A stretch of 64,000 bases of DNA from Crocinitomicaceae bacterium (GCA_030830785.1 JAURMI010000013.1:124001-188000); one strand, 5' to 3'; positions 1 to 9,189 are shown, counted from the stretch's first letter. The notes: a model not told the origin generated them from the letters alone. A program made the numbers and translations.

Positions 1-37
1 CATTAAATAACATGTAATTAGATGGATTGTACGTTTT

Positions 38-57
38 AAAAAACGTTTTTAAAAACG
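38..57 (-). terminator. weak AT hairpin downstream of cutC
   Basis: Positions 44-57 are a perfect palindrome (CGTTTTTAAAAACG). Read on the minus strand just after the cutC stop it is followed by a T-rich run, as in an intrinsic terminator with a very AT-rich stem. It could instead be an operator-like palindrome; a second imperfect copy overlaps it at 32-45. Confidence 0.35.
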
Positions 58-98
58 ACAATCTTTGACAAAGTTAAGTATTAAAAGAAGTGAGAATA

Positions 99-800
99 CT
101 ATATAGCAGATAAGATGCGTTTTAACTTAGACTCGCTAACCCTTAATATGGTTTCAGAAAATGCAGAATCTTCATCTAAAAGAACTTTTTGTGTGGCAGA
201 AAAATGAATGCCTGAAAGCCCATTTATATCAGCTAATTTATGAATGTTTCCCGCATTAACTCCACCACCAGCCATGATTTCAATGTTATTCTTGGCGTAA
301 GCGCACATTTCACTTAATTCTGCTATCCCCAATTCAACATTGGATGCAAATCCCGAAGTTAGGACACGATTAAAACCAATATCAATCAAAACCTCTAAAG
401 AATGCTTCCAATCTATAGATTCATCGAAGGCACGATGAAAAGTCCACTCTAGTTCTGGTGCACATTCTTTTAGGCTTTTGAGAATCAATTTATCAACATT
501 ATAATTTTCCATTAATATACCCACAACAACACCATGCGCGCCTATTCGCCGGCAATTATCTATTTCGCGTTGAATTATTGTCAATTCCTTATGACTATAA
601 CAAAATCCGCCGGCCCGAGGCCGGATTAACACATGCGTACTTAGGCCTAAATTTAAAGCATAATCCACTAGCCCCGCTGAAGGTGTAAGCCCACCTTGTT
701 CTAAACTCTGACACAGTTCAATGCGGTCAAAACCATATTTTGAAGCCAAATCAATTGCTTCAACAGAGGCTACACAAAGTTCAAGCTTTAGTCCGTTCAT
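99..800 (-). CDS. cutC: CutC family protein
   Basis: A TIM-barrel protein of the CutC family, historically called a copper homeostasis protein, although its true biochemical role is unsettled. The N-terminal stretch LELCVASVEAIDLASKYG, the RIELCQ segment, the LIRPRAGGFCYS motif and the HRAFD motif are all typical of the family. I chose the ATG at 798-800 (protein starts MNGLKLELC) because CutC proteins begin directly with the LEVC-like first strand; a longer form from 842 would add 14 unmatched residues and overlap the promoter of the divergent gene. The length of 233 residues is normal. It is divergent from the E1 dehydrogenase gene and sits alone. Confidence 0.88.
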   Translation of the reverse strand: MNGLKLELCVASVEAIDLASKYGFDRIELCQSLEQGGLTPSAGLVDYALNLGLSTHVLIRPRAGGFCYSHKELTIIQREIDNCRRIGAHGVVVGILMENYNVDKLILKSLKECAPELEWTFHRAFDESIDWKHSLEVLIDIGFNRVLTSGFASNVELGIAELSEMCAYAKNNIEIMAGGGVNAGNIHKLADINGLSGIHFSATQKVLLDEDSAFSETILRVSESKLKRILSAI

Positions 801-848
801 TAAGGGCAAAATTGCATAATTTACTTCAAAAATCAGGCCCAATTTCTG

Positions 849-856
849 TATATTTG
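849..856 (+). promoter_or_regulatory. -7 box TATATTTG for the E1 gene
   Basis: A perfect match to the Bacteroidota -7 consensus TAnnTTTG, 17 bases before the ATG at 874. The GTG at 856, the apparent upstream in-frame start, lies inside this box, which argues against its use. No clear TTG -33 element at the usual spacing. Confidence 0.6.
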
Positions 857-873
857 TGGGTAATCAGCTTAAA

Positions 874-3318
874 ATGGCCAAAGAAAAAAAAGAAACAGCA
901 GCCGAACACCTCAATTTTCAATCATTCCAAGAACAAGTACTCGAAGACTATGCACTTGCTTGTCTTTCTCGAGAAGCCTCATTACTTGGTCGAAAAGAGG
1001 TGTTAACAGGTAAAGCAAAGTTTGGCATTTTTGGGGATGGTAAAGAGTTGGCTCAAATAGCGCTCGCCAAACAATTTCAAAATGGGGACTTTCGATCGGG
1101 CTACTATCGAGATCAAACTTTAATGATGGCCATTTCTGCCCTAACGATCGAACAATATTTTTCTGGGCTTTATGCGCACACCGATGAGCAGATTGAACCT
1201 CAATCAGCGGGAAGGCAAATGGGTGGTCATTATGCAACAAGAAATCTCGATAAGGATGGCAATTGGAAAAATTTAAGTGATCAAAAAAATAGCTCTTCAG
1301 ATATTTCTCCAACAAGTGGACAGATGCCGCGATTATTGGGCTTAGCACAAGCCTCTAAAGTATACCGCAATCTTCCTGATTTAAATAATATTGAAGCATT
1401 TAAAAAATTTAGTGTTTCAGGAAATGAGGTGGCTTTTGGAACTATTGGCGACGCCTCTACCTCTGAGGGATCATTCTGGGAATCGATGAATGCTGCCGGA
1501 GTTCTTCAGGTGCCAATGGTGTTATCGGTCTGGGATGATGGCTACGGGATTTCTGTACCTAGAGATCTTCAAACCACAAAAGGTAGTATCTCAGAAGCAT
1601 TAGCTGGCTTTCAACGAAATTTAGAAAAACCTGGTTTTGAGATATTCGTTACGAAAGGTTGGGACTACCCGCACTTGTGCGAAACTTACGAAAAAGCAGT
1701 TCAGATAGCGCGCAAAGAACATGTGCCAGTTTTAGTTCATGTTCAAGAGGTAAATCAGCCGCAAGGTCACTCGACTTCGGGTTCACACGAAAGATACAAG
1801 TCAAAAGAAAGGCTTCAATGGGAAAATGACTTTGATTGCATTGTAAAATTTAAAGAATGGATTTTATCTTTCAGTAAAAAAGGTTTAGAATTAGCCACCC
1901 AAGATCAGCTTGACCAAATTGAAAACGAGGCTAAAGAAAGAGTTAAAAAGGCAAAAAACATCGCTTGGCAATCCTATACCCAAGACATTGAACAAGATAA
2001 GAAGAATTTACTCGACATCTTGGCTAGTTTTGATGCCAACCATCCAAAACACGATTTAGCCCAAGCGAGCCTCAATCAACTCTCAAAAGAAAAAGACAAC
2101 ATTCGAAAAGATTTAATGAGCCATGCACGCAAATTATTGCGTCAGAGTTTAAATGACGCTTCTAGTGAGCTCAATGAATTGAGAAATTGGATTGTAAAAA
2201 TGCGGTTAAAGGCACAGGAGCGCTATAGTTCACACTTACATTCAAATTCAAGCCAACAGATTGCAAATATTGGTAAAGTTCCCGTGGCATATGGAAACGA
2301 AACACAAAACGAAGACGGGAGGATCATTCTTAGGGAAAATTTTAGAAAGATCTTGGCGACACGGCCAGAAGTTTTGGTTTTTGGCGAGGATGCGGGTAAA
2401 ATAGGTGGTGTAAACCAAAGTTTTGAAGGCCTTCAAGAGCAATTTGGTGCATTAAGGGTGTCAGATACAGGAATTCGCGAATGCACAATTATTGGGCAAG
2501 GTATAGGAATGGCTATGCGCGGACTCAGACCAATTGCAGAAATTCAATATTTAGACTATCTTTTGTATGGCCTTCAAATCATGTCCGATGATTTGGCAAC
2601 TGTACAATATAGGACAAAAGGTGGTCAGAAAGCTCCATTAATTGTTTCTACAAGAGGACATCGTTTAGAAGGTATTTGGCACAGCGGCTCGCCTATGGGA
2701 ATGATAGTAAATGCACTGCGCGGTGTTCATGTGTGTGTGCCGCGGAATATGACCAAGGCCGCAGCATTTTATAATACTTTACTACAGGCCGACGAACCGG
2801 CATTGGTTATTGAACCACTTAATGGTTATCGCACAAAAGAACGTATGCCAATTAATTTTGGAGAATTTACAGAACCTTTAGGGATTCCAGAAATTGTTGT
2901 TGAAGGAACAGATCTGACAATGGTGTCCTATGGATCTACATTTAATATCTGTGAGCAAGCAGTTGAGCAACTAGGAGAATTAGGCGTTTGTGTTGAACTT
3001 ATTGATGTTCAGACGCTTTTACCTTTTGATATTGAACATATTATTAGCAAATCATTGTCCAAAACAAATGCTTTGCTCATTGTAGATGAAGATGTAAGTA
3101 GTGGCGCTAGCGCGTTTATTTTAGATCAAATTTTGGTTAAGCAAAATGGCTATCAATACTTAGATGTGTCGCCACAAACGCTTACTGCCAAAGACCACAG
3201 ACCAGCTTACGGTTCTGATGGAGATTACTTTAGCAAACCAAATTTGGACGATATAGTAGAAAAAGCATTAGAAATGATGCGCCAAATTGACCCATTAAAA
3301 TACCCTAAACTTTTTTAA
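874..3318 (+). CDS. fused 2-oxo acid dehydrogenase E1 (alpha-beta)
   Basis: Thiamine-diphosphate-dependent E1 component of a 2-oxo acid dehydrogenase complex, probably the branched-chain (2-oxoisovalerate) type, with the alpha and beta subunits fused in one 814-residue chain. The alpha part carries the ThDP/Mg motif GDASTSEGSFWESMN near residue 192 and GYGISVP after it; the beta part begins near residue 480 and shows VFGEDAGKIGGVNQ and PIAEIQYLDYL. A charged, helical linker of about 150 residues lies between. Such fusions are common in Bacteroidota. The E2 and E3 genes are not in the window. The start is ATG 874, behind a perfect -7 box. The exact substrate cannot be read from sequence; pyruvate is less likely but not excluded. 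Confidence 0.9.
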   Translation: MAKEKKETAAEHLNFQSFQEQVLEDYALACLSREASLLGRKEVLTGKAKFGIFGDGKELAQIALAKQFQNGDFRSGYYRDQTLMMAISALTIEQYFSGLYAHTDEQIEPQSAGRQMGGHYATRNLDKDGNWKNLSDQKNSSSDISPTSGQMPRLLGLAQASKVYRNLPDLNNIEAFKKFSVSGNEVAFGTIGDASTSEGSFWESMNAAGVLQVPMVLSVWDDGYGISVPRDLQTTKGSISEALAGFQRNLEKPGFEIFVTKGWDYPHLCETYEKAVQIARKEHVPVLVHVQEVNQPQGHSTSGSHERYKSKERLQWENDFDCIVKFKEWILSFSKKGLELATQDQLDQIENEAKERVKKAKNIAWQSYTQDIEQDKKNLLDILASFDANHPKHDLAQASLNQLSKEKDNIRKDLMSHARKLLRQSLNDASSELNELRNWIVKMRLKAQERYSSHLHSNSSQQIANIGKVPVAYGNETQNEDGRIILRENFRKILATRPEVLVFGEDAGKIGGVNQSFEGLQEQFGALRVSDTGIRECTIIGQGIGMAMRGLRPIAEIQYLDYLLYGLQIMSDDLATVQYRTKGGQKAPLIVSTRGHRLEGIWHSGSPMGMIVNALRGVHVCVPRNMTKAAAFYNTLLQADEPALVIEPLNGYRTKERMPINFGEFTEPLGIPEIVVEGTDLTMVSYGSTFNICEQAVEQLGELGVCVELIDVQTLLPFDIEHIISKSLSKTNALLIVDEDVSSGASAFILDQILVKQNGYQYLDVSPQTLTAKDHRPAYGSDGDYFSKPNLDDIVEKALEMMRQIDPLKYPKLF

Positions 3319-3330
3319 ACTTTTAGAAAT

Positions 3331-3364
3331 AAAAAAGGGAAGCACGAATGCTTCCCCCTTTTAT
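3331..3364. terminator. bidirectional intrinsic terminator
   Basis: An A-run, the stem GGGAAGC with loop ACGAAT and GCTTCCC, then a T-run, placed between the convergent E1 and proteorhodopsin genes so that it can serve both. Confidence 0.85.
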
Positions 3365-3387
3365 TAACTATTGGAACAGAAAACTCT

Positions 3388-4140
3388 TTAAGCTTTAGAA
3401 TCAGATTTTGCCAATGCATAAATCACTAAACCGAATCCGATTTTATTGACAGCATCACCAATATTGTAGACAACATTCATCCACGCGCCAGATTCCTCAC
3501 CTCCAAAGGTGACACCGAATAAACCACCTGGTGTACCGAGAATATAACCCAATGGATATATTGCCCAACCTACAAGAACAAACCATGCGAGAATGCGCGT
3601 GGCTTTAGCAACCGCAGGGCCAGCAGATTCAGCCAATTTGGCAACTTCTCCAAACCACACCAAATAAGCAATATAGAAGTAGGCGAGGCCTGAAAGCACA
3701 CCCCACATCACACTATTGTCACGGTCTACGGCCTCTCCAAAATAGCCGGTTACGAGCATAACAACTGACGCGAAAATCAATTTCCATAACAAACCAATTT
3801 TGGCACCAGCCTTTTTAGTTATAAGGTAGAACTCTACACACATTAATGGAACAGTTAGCATCCAATCGACATAACGAAAGAAAGTAGGAGACTCTTTAGT
3901 TTCGGTGTAATAATCCCGCATGTAGTAGTAATGCACTGCTGCAATAAAGGTAATCAGACCTGAAACCAAAATGGAGGTTCTCCATTTGTCTTCCATGTTG
4001 CGCATTTCCATGAAGAAAAATGCTGCTGCGGCCATCATGGCCATTGTTCCAATGAAGAAAGTAAATGCCGTATAGGTATTTACATCCCCATTTTTAAAAA
4101 TTGCCGCCACTTGTTGGGCACTAGATAAAGATATTAGCAT
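3388..4140 (-). CDS. proteorhodopsin (light-driven proton pump)
   Basis: Seven-helix microbial rhodopsin of 250 residues that uses retinal to pump protons outward in light. The retinal lysine is K233 in DAVNKIGFG. The helix C motif RYVDWMLTVPLMCVEFYLI gives D92 (proton acceptor), T96 and E103 (proton donor), i.e. the DTE signature of outward proton pumps, not the NDQ or NTQ motifs of sodium or chloride pumps. H70 matches the conserved H75 that pairs with the acceptor. The spectral-tuning position (105 in the reference proteorhodopsin) is M100, the usual state of green-absorbing flavobacterial pumps. No retinal-forming blh or carotenoid gene lies in the window. Flanked by terminators, so probably transcribed alone. 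Confidence 0.97.
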   Translation of the reverse strand: MLISLSSAQQVAAIFKNGDVNTYTAFTFFIGTMAMMAAAAFFFMEMRNMEDKWRTSILVSGLITFIAAVHYYYMRDYYTETKESPTFFRYVDWMLTVPLMCVEFYLITKKAGAKIGLLWKLIFASVVMLVTGYFGEAVDRDNSVMWGVLSGLAYFYIAYLVWFGEVAKLAESAGPAVAKATRILAWFVLVGWAIYPLGYILGTPGGLFGVTFGGEESGAWMNVVYNIGDAVNKIGFGLVIYALAKSDSKA

Positions 4141-4191
4141 ATAAATAGGTTTTAGTTTTCCTACTCTTTTCTGGCTTTTCGGAAACCGCCG

Positions 4192-4213
4192 TTAAACAAT
4201 TATTAAACAATTA
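4192..4213. repeat. tandem 11-bp repeat upstream of proteorhodopsin
   Basis: TTAAACAATTA occurs twice head to tail with no spacer, 52-73 bases upstream of the rhodopsin start codon. A period of 11 bases puts both copies on one face of the helix, so a bound regulator is conceivable. No perfect TAnnTTTG box is present in this intergenic stretch. Confidence 0.45.
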
Positions 4214-4236
4214 TAGTAAAATTTTGTTTAGAAAAT

Positions 4237-4262
4237 GGAAAAAAACTTTAAACAAAGTTTAA
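4237..4262 (-). terminator. probable terminator after sppA
   Basis: Inverted repeat AAACTTT (4243-4249) and AAAGTTT (4254-4260) with a four-base loop; on the minus strand the stem runs into a T-tract. The stem is short of G and C, so it is weak. Confidence 0.45.
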
Positions 4263-4309
4263 CAAAAAACTAGATCTTTTTGTTAATTAGTACCTGAATA
4301 TCAGCAAAA

Positions 4310-6097
4310 TCAATGGATTCGAAGGACGAAAGGCAAGCGCATTTGGATGCCCTTCATTTGAATAATTTGCGCAAATTTTTCAAAATAGCTTAAAAAATAT
4401 CCGATCGACATTTTAGAATCTGAGAAATCATCCTCTAATTGCTCATCGAGAATGGAAAGAAACATATCTATGGTATTTGGCTTTTTCTTTGGATAAAATA
4501 CGACCTTTTCAATACCCAATTCTTTTTGAAGCTCTGAAATGGTTTTTTGTAAACCGCCCATAGCATCCACCAATCCTAATTTTAGCGCTGATGATCCAGA
4601 CCAAACCCTACCTCTAGCTATTTTTTGAACTTCATCCTTGGAAATTTTTCTACCCCCAGAAACACGCTTTACAAAAAGTTGATAGATTGTATCAATTTCA
4701 GTCTGGATCATTTGGATTTCTGTTTCATTTGGTCTTCGGGTTAAAGACAATTCTCCGAATTGATGGGTAAGAACTTCATCGGTATTGATGCCCAATTTAT
4801 TCTGCATAAAATCTCCGCCGTAAGGCAATAACCCAAATACACCAATAGATCCAGTTATGGTCATGGGTGATGCAAAAATCTTGTTGGCAGGTGTCGCTAT
4901 ATAATAACCACCAGATGCCGCATAATCACCCATGGAAACATATAATTTCTTTTTGGCTGCTGTAAGTGAAATTTCTTTCCAAATTTCTTCACTTGCCATT
5001 GCAGAACCTCCCGGACTATTTATTCTTAAAACAACGCCTTTAATTTGATCATTTTCTCGAACCTCCTTGAGTAATCGCATCATTCGAACCGTGCTAACTT
5101 GAGGGCCTTCTGATTGAACTTCACCTTGAGCATTGATAACCGCAATGTGATTTTTTTGAGCAGCTATTTTCTGATTGTCTTCAAATGCTTCTTTTGCATA
5201 TTTTTTAAATTTTTGTAAACGCAGCGTAGCATTATCCTCAATTCCTGCCTTTTTCTTAATTAGGTATAAGACTTCGTGTCTATATAAATTCTTATCGATG
5301 AGTCTAAACCTTTTTGCATGTGTTAAATTTCGAATATTAAGGTTATAGGCAAGAGAGTCTAAATAGGCAGTATCAGTGGCTGTGCTCTTGGCAACATCAT
5401 TTCTGACATTTGACCATAAATTGTCCAATAATTCCTTTGTTTGATGCCGAGATGAGTCCGACATTTGATTCAAATAAAACGGTTCTACGGCACTTTTAAA
5501 ATCGTTTTCTTTTCCTCTAACCACAATAACACTCATTTGTAATTCGTCGAGCAGTTTTTTAAAAAAATAGCTTTCGGCTTGCAATCCATGCCATAGAAAA
5601 GTGGCTCCATGCATTCCATAAACCTCATTGCAAACACTACTGACATAATAATCCCTTTGGCTCACTTGTTCTCCTGCCAAATATGCTACCACAAATTTTC
5701 CAGAATGCTGAAAATCTTCAATGGCAGATCTTAATTCATTGGCAGTTGCCATTCCCATTTCAGGATTTTTCATTTCTAAAAAAATCCCTTTAATTTTCTT
5801 GTCATTGGCTGCCTTCTGCAAGCCAATTATAATTTCAGCTATATTAAGAGACTTATCAACTTTCAAAGTATAGGGATCTAAAGATTCAGTTTCAATATCA
5901 GAAATTGTTCCTGATAATTTTACATGAAGAACAGTATTGTCCTTAAGGTTGAGTGGCTGCGGGCCAAAATCACCAAATGAACCTATAATTCCGCCGATTA
6001 CTAAAAAAAACAGTAACATGCCAATAAGGCCCGCAATTAATACTGCTAAAAAACTTGGCCAAAATAACTTGGAAAATGAAATTCGATTCTCTGACAT
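4310..6097 (-). CDS. sppA: signal peptide peptidase SppA, 67K type
   Basis: Membrane-anchored serine protease of family S49 that degrades cleaved signal peptides. A single N-terminal transmembrane helix (about residues 10-35) is followed by two tandem SppA domains, giving the long 595-residue form as in Escherichia coli. The catalytic lysine is in DFKSAVEPF (around residue 200, first domain) and the catalytic serine in AASGGYYIATP (around residue 394, second domain); the substrate-groove motif RINSPGGSAMASE is intact. The start codon lies one base after the TAA of the upstream peptidase gene (TAAtATG), so the two are probably translationally coupled. Confidence 0.95.
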   Translation of the reverse strand: MSENRISFSKLFWPSFLAVLIAGLIGMLLFFLVIGGIIGSFGDFGPQPLNLKDNTVLHVKLSGTISDIETESLDPYTLKVDKSLNIAEIIIGLQKAANDKKIKGIFLEMKNPEMGMATANELRSAIEDFQHSGKFVVAYLAGEQVSQRDYYVSSVCNEVYGMHGATFLWHGLQAESYFFKKLLDELQMSVIVVRGKENDFKSAVEPFYLNQMSDSSRHQTKELLDNLWSNVRNDVAKSTATDTAYLDSLAYNLNIRNLTHAKRFRLIDKNLYRHEVLYLIKKKAGIEDNATLRLQKFKKYAKEAFEDNQKIAAQKNHIAVINAQGEVQSEGPQVSTVRMMRLLKEVRENDQIKGVVLRINSPGGSAMASEEIWKEISLTAAKKKLYVSMGDYAASGGYYIATPANKIFASPMTITGSIGVFGLLPYGGDFMQNKLGINTDEVLTHQFGELSLTRRPNETEIQMIQTEIDTIYQLFVKRVSGGRKISKDEVQKIARGRVWSGSSALKLGLVDAMGGLQKTISELQKELGIEKVVFYPKKKPNTIDMFLSILDEQLEDDFSDSKMSIGYFLSYFEKFAQIIQMKGIQMRLPFVLRIH

Positions 6098-6098
6098 A

Positions 6099-8312
6099 TT
6101 ATGAATTTAAAAGTGTATGAAGACCGATGCGATTTACAGGATTGATGCGCAATGTGAAACGTATTTTTTGAGCGTAATTTTTAAATAATTCATCGGCAAT
6201 AAAATTGCCTTCAGGCCCCGCATTGGAACCCGACATTAGAGGGAAGTATAATCCAAATACCTTGCCAAATCGAAGCGCGAGGCCAGAATTGTAGTATGAA
6301 TCCATTGTTTTGAATACACCAGCACCCATGCCGTAATCGACAAAAGCACCCAAAATATTTGGCTTGATTGGCAGTTGTGCATAAACTGTTGCAGTAGTTA
6401 ACCAATTGATATTGCTACCAGCCGCGTTTGCGGTGTGGAATTGCCCCTGAGCGTTCATACGCTGTTGTGACCAAAAACCACTTGTTTCAGATCTTCCAAA
6501 ATTATAATCTTCCAAAAATAAATCTTGCTGCCCTTGTAAGCCATTTATGGACCAAAACAAACGACTTGGATCCAAATTATTCGAAAACTGTCTAGCGAAG
6601 GTATAACCGCCAAATAAATTGAGTTCAATATTACGATCTAAAGTACCGACTCGATAATTGAAAGATTGCTTCAAATTAGACCAAATGCGAGAAGTAAATT
6701 GTTGGTCATTTGGGCTAATTTTTTGCTCAAAGTACTCGTATCGATTGATCCACTGTGCCTGATAAGCAGGTTTTCTAAAATTAATAGTATGCTGCACAAA
6801 GAAGCCACGTTCTTTTGAAAATAGAGACTCCACATTGCTTTTTGCAAGCCCTTGTATCAATAAATCATAATGCACAGAGTGACGTGCTTGGCGATCACCA
6901 TAATTGAGTGCCAAATACGGTGATAAGGAAAGAAAATAATCTTTATTATTTACCCGATCAGTGCCAAATGATTTAACTGAGAGACCCAAACGCATGAGCT
7001 CGATGGCTTTGGTAGGTAAAATTTGATAAGAAAATTCAGCGATACCAGCTGGGCGTATGCGCGCTGTACTGAGCATCGGGCTCATTAAATAAGTAAATTT
7101 CTTAGGCGCTAAACCGATATTATGCAGCGTAATACCAGCCATGAGGCCATCATAAACATTGCCACCGAGCATTGGAGTCCAGAAAATTGCCGTTTGATCT
7201 TTTTGATGATCGCCAAATAAGAATTCAAATTTAATTGGTTCAAATCTATGAAAGGTCTGATTTTTGACCCAAAGGTTATTCTGACGATTAAGTTCTGGAA
7301 TATCATTATTGCGATCAATTTCCACCTTGGTGATGTCTCCGATTGGTGTTTTTGCTGTAACTGATTTTTGCCCTGGCTCAGCCCATATTGTTTCAAGCTG
7401 TCCATTTTTTCCATAAACATTTACTTCCACAGGGCCGTTTATTTGGCCTTTGTTTATCAAGTTAATTACCGTGCCATTCTTGGCCATCTGAACCGACTTC
7501 AGCTTGTAATCTAGGTGTTTGGTTGTTTGAATGAGGTCATTGAATAACCAACCTAAATCTTTACCCGTTTGAGTTTCCAAAACTTTGCGGAGATCTGCAG
7601 GTTGTGGGTGTTTGAATTTCCATTGTTGATAATAGGCAGACATGGCCGCATCAAATTTTTCTGCACCTAAATAATCCATCAAATAGTAGAAAACCACACC
7701 CGTTTTTTGATACATGATTGCTCCATAATTTAGACTAGAAAAGTCATCAGAATGCAATTCAAGAGGCTGATCTAGTCCAAAACTTGCCAAACTACGGTAG
7801 GTAATGTCACCAGCATCATGGTGATCGAGCTCATTAAGGTGAAAGCGGCCACCTGCTACCATATCAGAAAAACGCGTATTATTTGGATATTTAGTTTGTA
7901 CGTAGCGCATTTCATTGAGTGTATTTAGGCCTTCATCCATCCAACCATGAATGCGTTCGTTGGATCCTAAAATACCATAAAACCAATTGTGGCCGACCTC
8001 GTGCACAATAACTACTTCTAAATCTTCTTTAGAACTGGCATTTCCAATTACTGTTATCATAGGATATTCCATACCACCTCCTGCACTGATAGTGCCATCA
8101 ATGGCTGTAACGTGCTTGTATGGATAGTCACCGTTCCAAAGAGAATAATAATACGTCCCGTCATTGATATATTCCAATGAATTGGACCATAGCCTTGCAT
8201 TTTGAGGGGTAAACATAGCCCAACTCGTTACAGTATCCTTGGAATGAGGTAAAACAACCTCGCCCTTGAGCACCAAAAAGCGTTTGTCTGCAAACCATGC
8301 AAAATCATGCAC
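6099..8312 (-). CDS. M1-family metallopeptidase, C-terminal part (frameshifted)
   Basis: This carries the catalytic half of an M1 (gluzincin) aminopeptidase: HEVGHNWFYG supplies the zinc-binding HExxH and the third ligand is the E of GWMDEGLN 19 residues later. It begins abruptly at the DFAWFADKRF segment, which is internal in full-length relatives. The same frame stays open further upstream (to about 8396) and reads a plausible linker, so the true protein starts in the preceding gene and the reading frame changes near the A7 run at 8389-8395. After the peptidase domain (to about residue 320) there is a long C-terminal region of alternating aromatic strands that resembles an outer-membrane beta-barrel, but the last residue is not aromatic. 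Either a sequencing error, a recent pseudogene, or slippage-dependent expression. Confidence 0.75.
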   Translation of the reverse strand: MHDFAWFADKRFLVLKGEVVLPHSKDTVTSWAMFTPQNARLWSNSLEYINDGTYYYSLWNGDYPYKHVTAIDGTISAGGGMEYPMITVIGNASSKEDLEVVIVHEVGHNWFYGILGSNERIHGWMDEGLNTLNEMRYVQTKYPNNTRFSDMVAGGRFHLNELDHHDAGDITYRSLASFGLDQPLELHSDDFSSLNYGAIMYQKTGVVFYYLMDYLGAEKFDAAMSAYYQQWKFKHPQPADLRKVLETQTGKDLGWLFNDLIQTTKHLDYKLKSVQMAKNGTVINLINKGQINGPVEVNVYGKNGQLETIWAEPGQKSVTAKTPIGDITKVEIDRNNDIPELNRQNNLWVKNQTFHRFEPIKFEFLFGDHQKDQTAIFWTPMLGGNVYDGLMAGITLHNIGLAPKKFTYLMSPMLSTARIRPAGIAEFSYQILPTKAIELMRLGLSVKSFGTDRVNNKDYFLSLSPYLALNYGDRQARHSVHYDLLIQGLAKSNVESLFSKERGFFVQHTINFRKPAYQAQWINRYEYFEQKISPNDQQFTSRIWSNLKQSFNYRVGTLDRNIELNLFGGYTFARQFSNNLDPSRLFWSINGLQGQQDLFLEDYNFGRSETSGFWSQQRMNAQGQFHTANAAGSNINWLTTATVYAQLPIKPNILGAFVDYGMGAGVFKTMDSYYNSGLALRFGKVFGLYFPLMSGSNAGPEGNFIADELFKNYAQKIRFTLRINPVNRIGLHTLLNS

Positions 8313-8355
8313 GCGATCTTGTTTATATTGTATAGTTTTGAATGTACTTGCCGAT

Positions 8356-9096
8356 TCAGGAAAATTTTTTGAACGATTGGACGGCTCGTTTTTTTAATTT
8401 CTCTAATTTCTTTTGGCTTTCAGCCACCTTTTCGTTTAAAAAAATAATTTCTGAAGACGTTTGTAATTCACCAGTTGCGCCAACCACATAATTTGCCGGA
8501 ACAGTAATTTTAACATCAAAACTTCCATATTCTGAATAAAACTCACCTTGATTGAGGTAAGGCATGGGGTTCCATCCATTTTGATCATATACTGCCGGTT
8601 TTGGGTACCATTGTGTAATTTGATATGACTGCCCAATATGGCCTAATCTTGAAATAGTTCCCGATGGAATAGTTACTTTGAAGGGGGTTGTAATGCGTAA
8701 GGATTGTCCAGGTAGTAATGGATTTTCTAAACGAAGTATGGCGATATCGATATGCTCAGAACTATATTCCCAATTTGAACTTGCCCCATTGATTTTAAAA
8801 TCTAAAGAATCTATATAGCCCAAATCGGCTGCATCTGCCTTGGCAAGCTTATCGCCCTCATTTCGCTTTAATTGCTTGGCCAATGCTGTTTTGTCGTTTT
8901 TATATGCATTTGGCCAAAGATGCATGTAAATCTCATTGAGAGGAGTTTTTGAGTTGTTCTTATATGTTATGGCTTCATTCCCTCTTAAAATATGATTATA
9001 ATCATCAAGTTTAACCTCAATCTGGTAACTCACTTCTTGTTGAAAATATTGAGAGAATCCTGTAAATGGCAAAAATAAAAAAGCAAATTTTTTCAT
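8356..9096 (-). CDS. M1-family metallopeptidase, N-terminal part (frameshifted)
   Basis: The N-terminal saddle domain of an M1 aminopeptidase, preceded by a short signal peptide (FAFLFLPFTGFSQ). ITQWYPKPAVYDQNGWNPMPY and the VVGATGEL strand are hallmark segments of Bacteroidota M1 homologues. The frame ends after VQSFKKFS, just where the linker to the catalytic domain should begin, and the remainder is found in another frame in 6099-8312. Removing one A from the A7 run (8389-8395 on the plus strand as T7) joins the two into one open reading frame of about 1,000 codons. On its own this fragment lacks the zinc site and should be inactive. Confidence 0.75.
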   Translation of the reverse strand: MKKFAFLFLPFTGFSQYFQQEVSYQIEVKLDDYNHILRGNEAITYKNNSKTPLNEIYMHLWPNAYKNDKTALAKQLKRNEGDKLAKADAADLGYIDSLDFKINGASSNWEYSSEHIDIAILRLENPLLPGQSLRITTPFKVTIPSGTISRLGHIGQSYQITQWYPKPAVYDQNGWNPMPYLNQGEFYSEYGSFDVKITVPANYVVGATGELQTSSEIIFLNEKVAESQKKLEKLKKRAVQSFKKFS

Positions 9097-9134
9097 GTTG
9101 GAGATTTAATTTAAAGTTAAGAACTTTCAGGTAA

Positions 9135-9164
9135 TAAAAAAGCCACTCGAAAGTGGCTTTTTTA
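9135..9164. terminator. intrinsic terminator
   Basis: A-run, perfect stem AGCCACT / AGTGGCT with CGAA loop, T-run, just downstream of the minus-strand MopE-repeat gene. Confidence 0.9.
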
Positions 9165-9189
9165 TTACAACTTACTTAAAATTCCGTAT

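Noticed and set aside
32-57. Overlapping palindromes as a regulator-binding site or an integration site
   Set aside because: They fit a weak AT-rich terminator of cutC and no integrase or target gene is near.
856-873. GTG at 856 as the start of the E1 gene
   Set aside because: It lies inside a perfect TAnnTTTG promoter box and adds six residues without homology; ATG 874 is better.
740-1006. Plus-strand frame across the cutC/E1 junction
   Set aside because: It is the shadow of two real genes and has a lysine-rich run unlike a natural protein.
8313-8400. Programmed -1 ribosomal frameshift in the M1 peptidase gene
   Set aside because: The second part lies in the +1 (or -2) frame relative to the first, so a -1 slip at the A7 run would not join them; a one-base indel or transcript slippage is needed instead.
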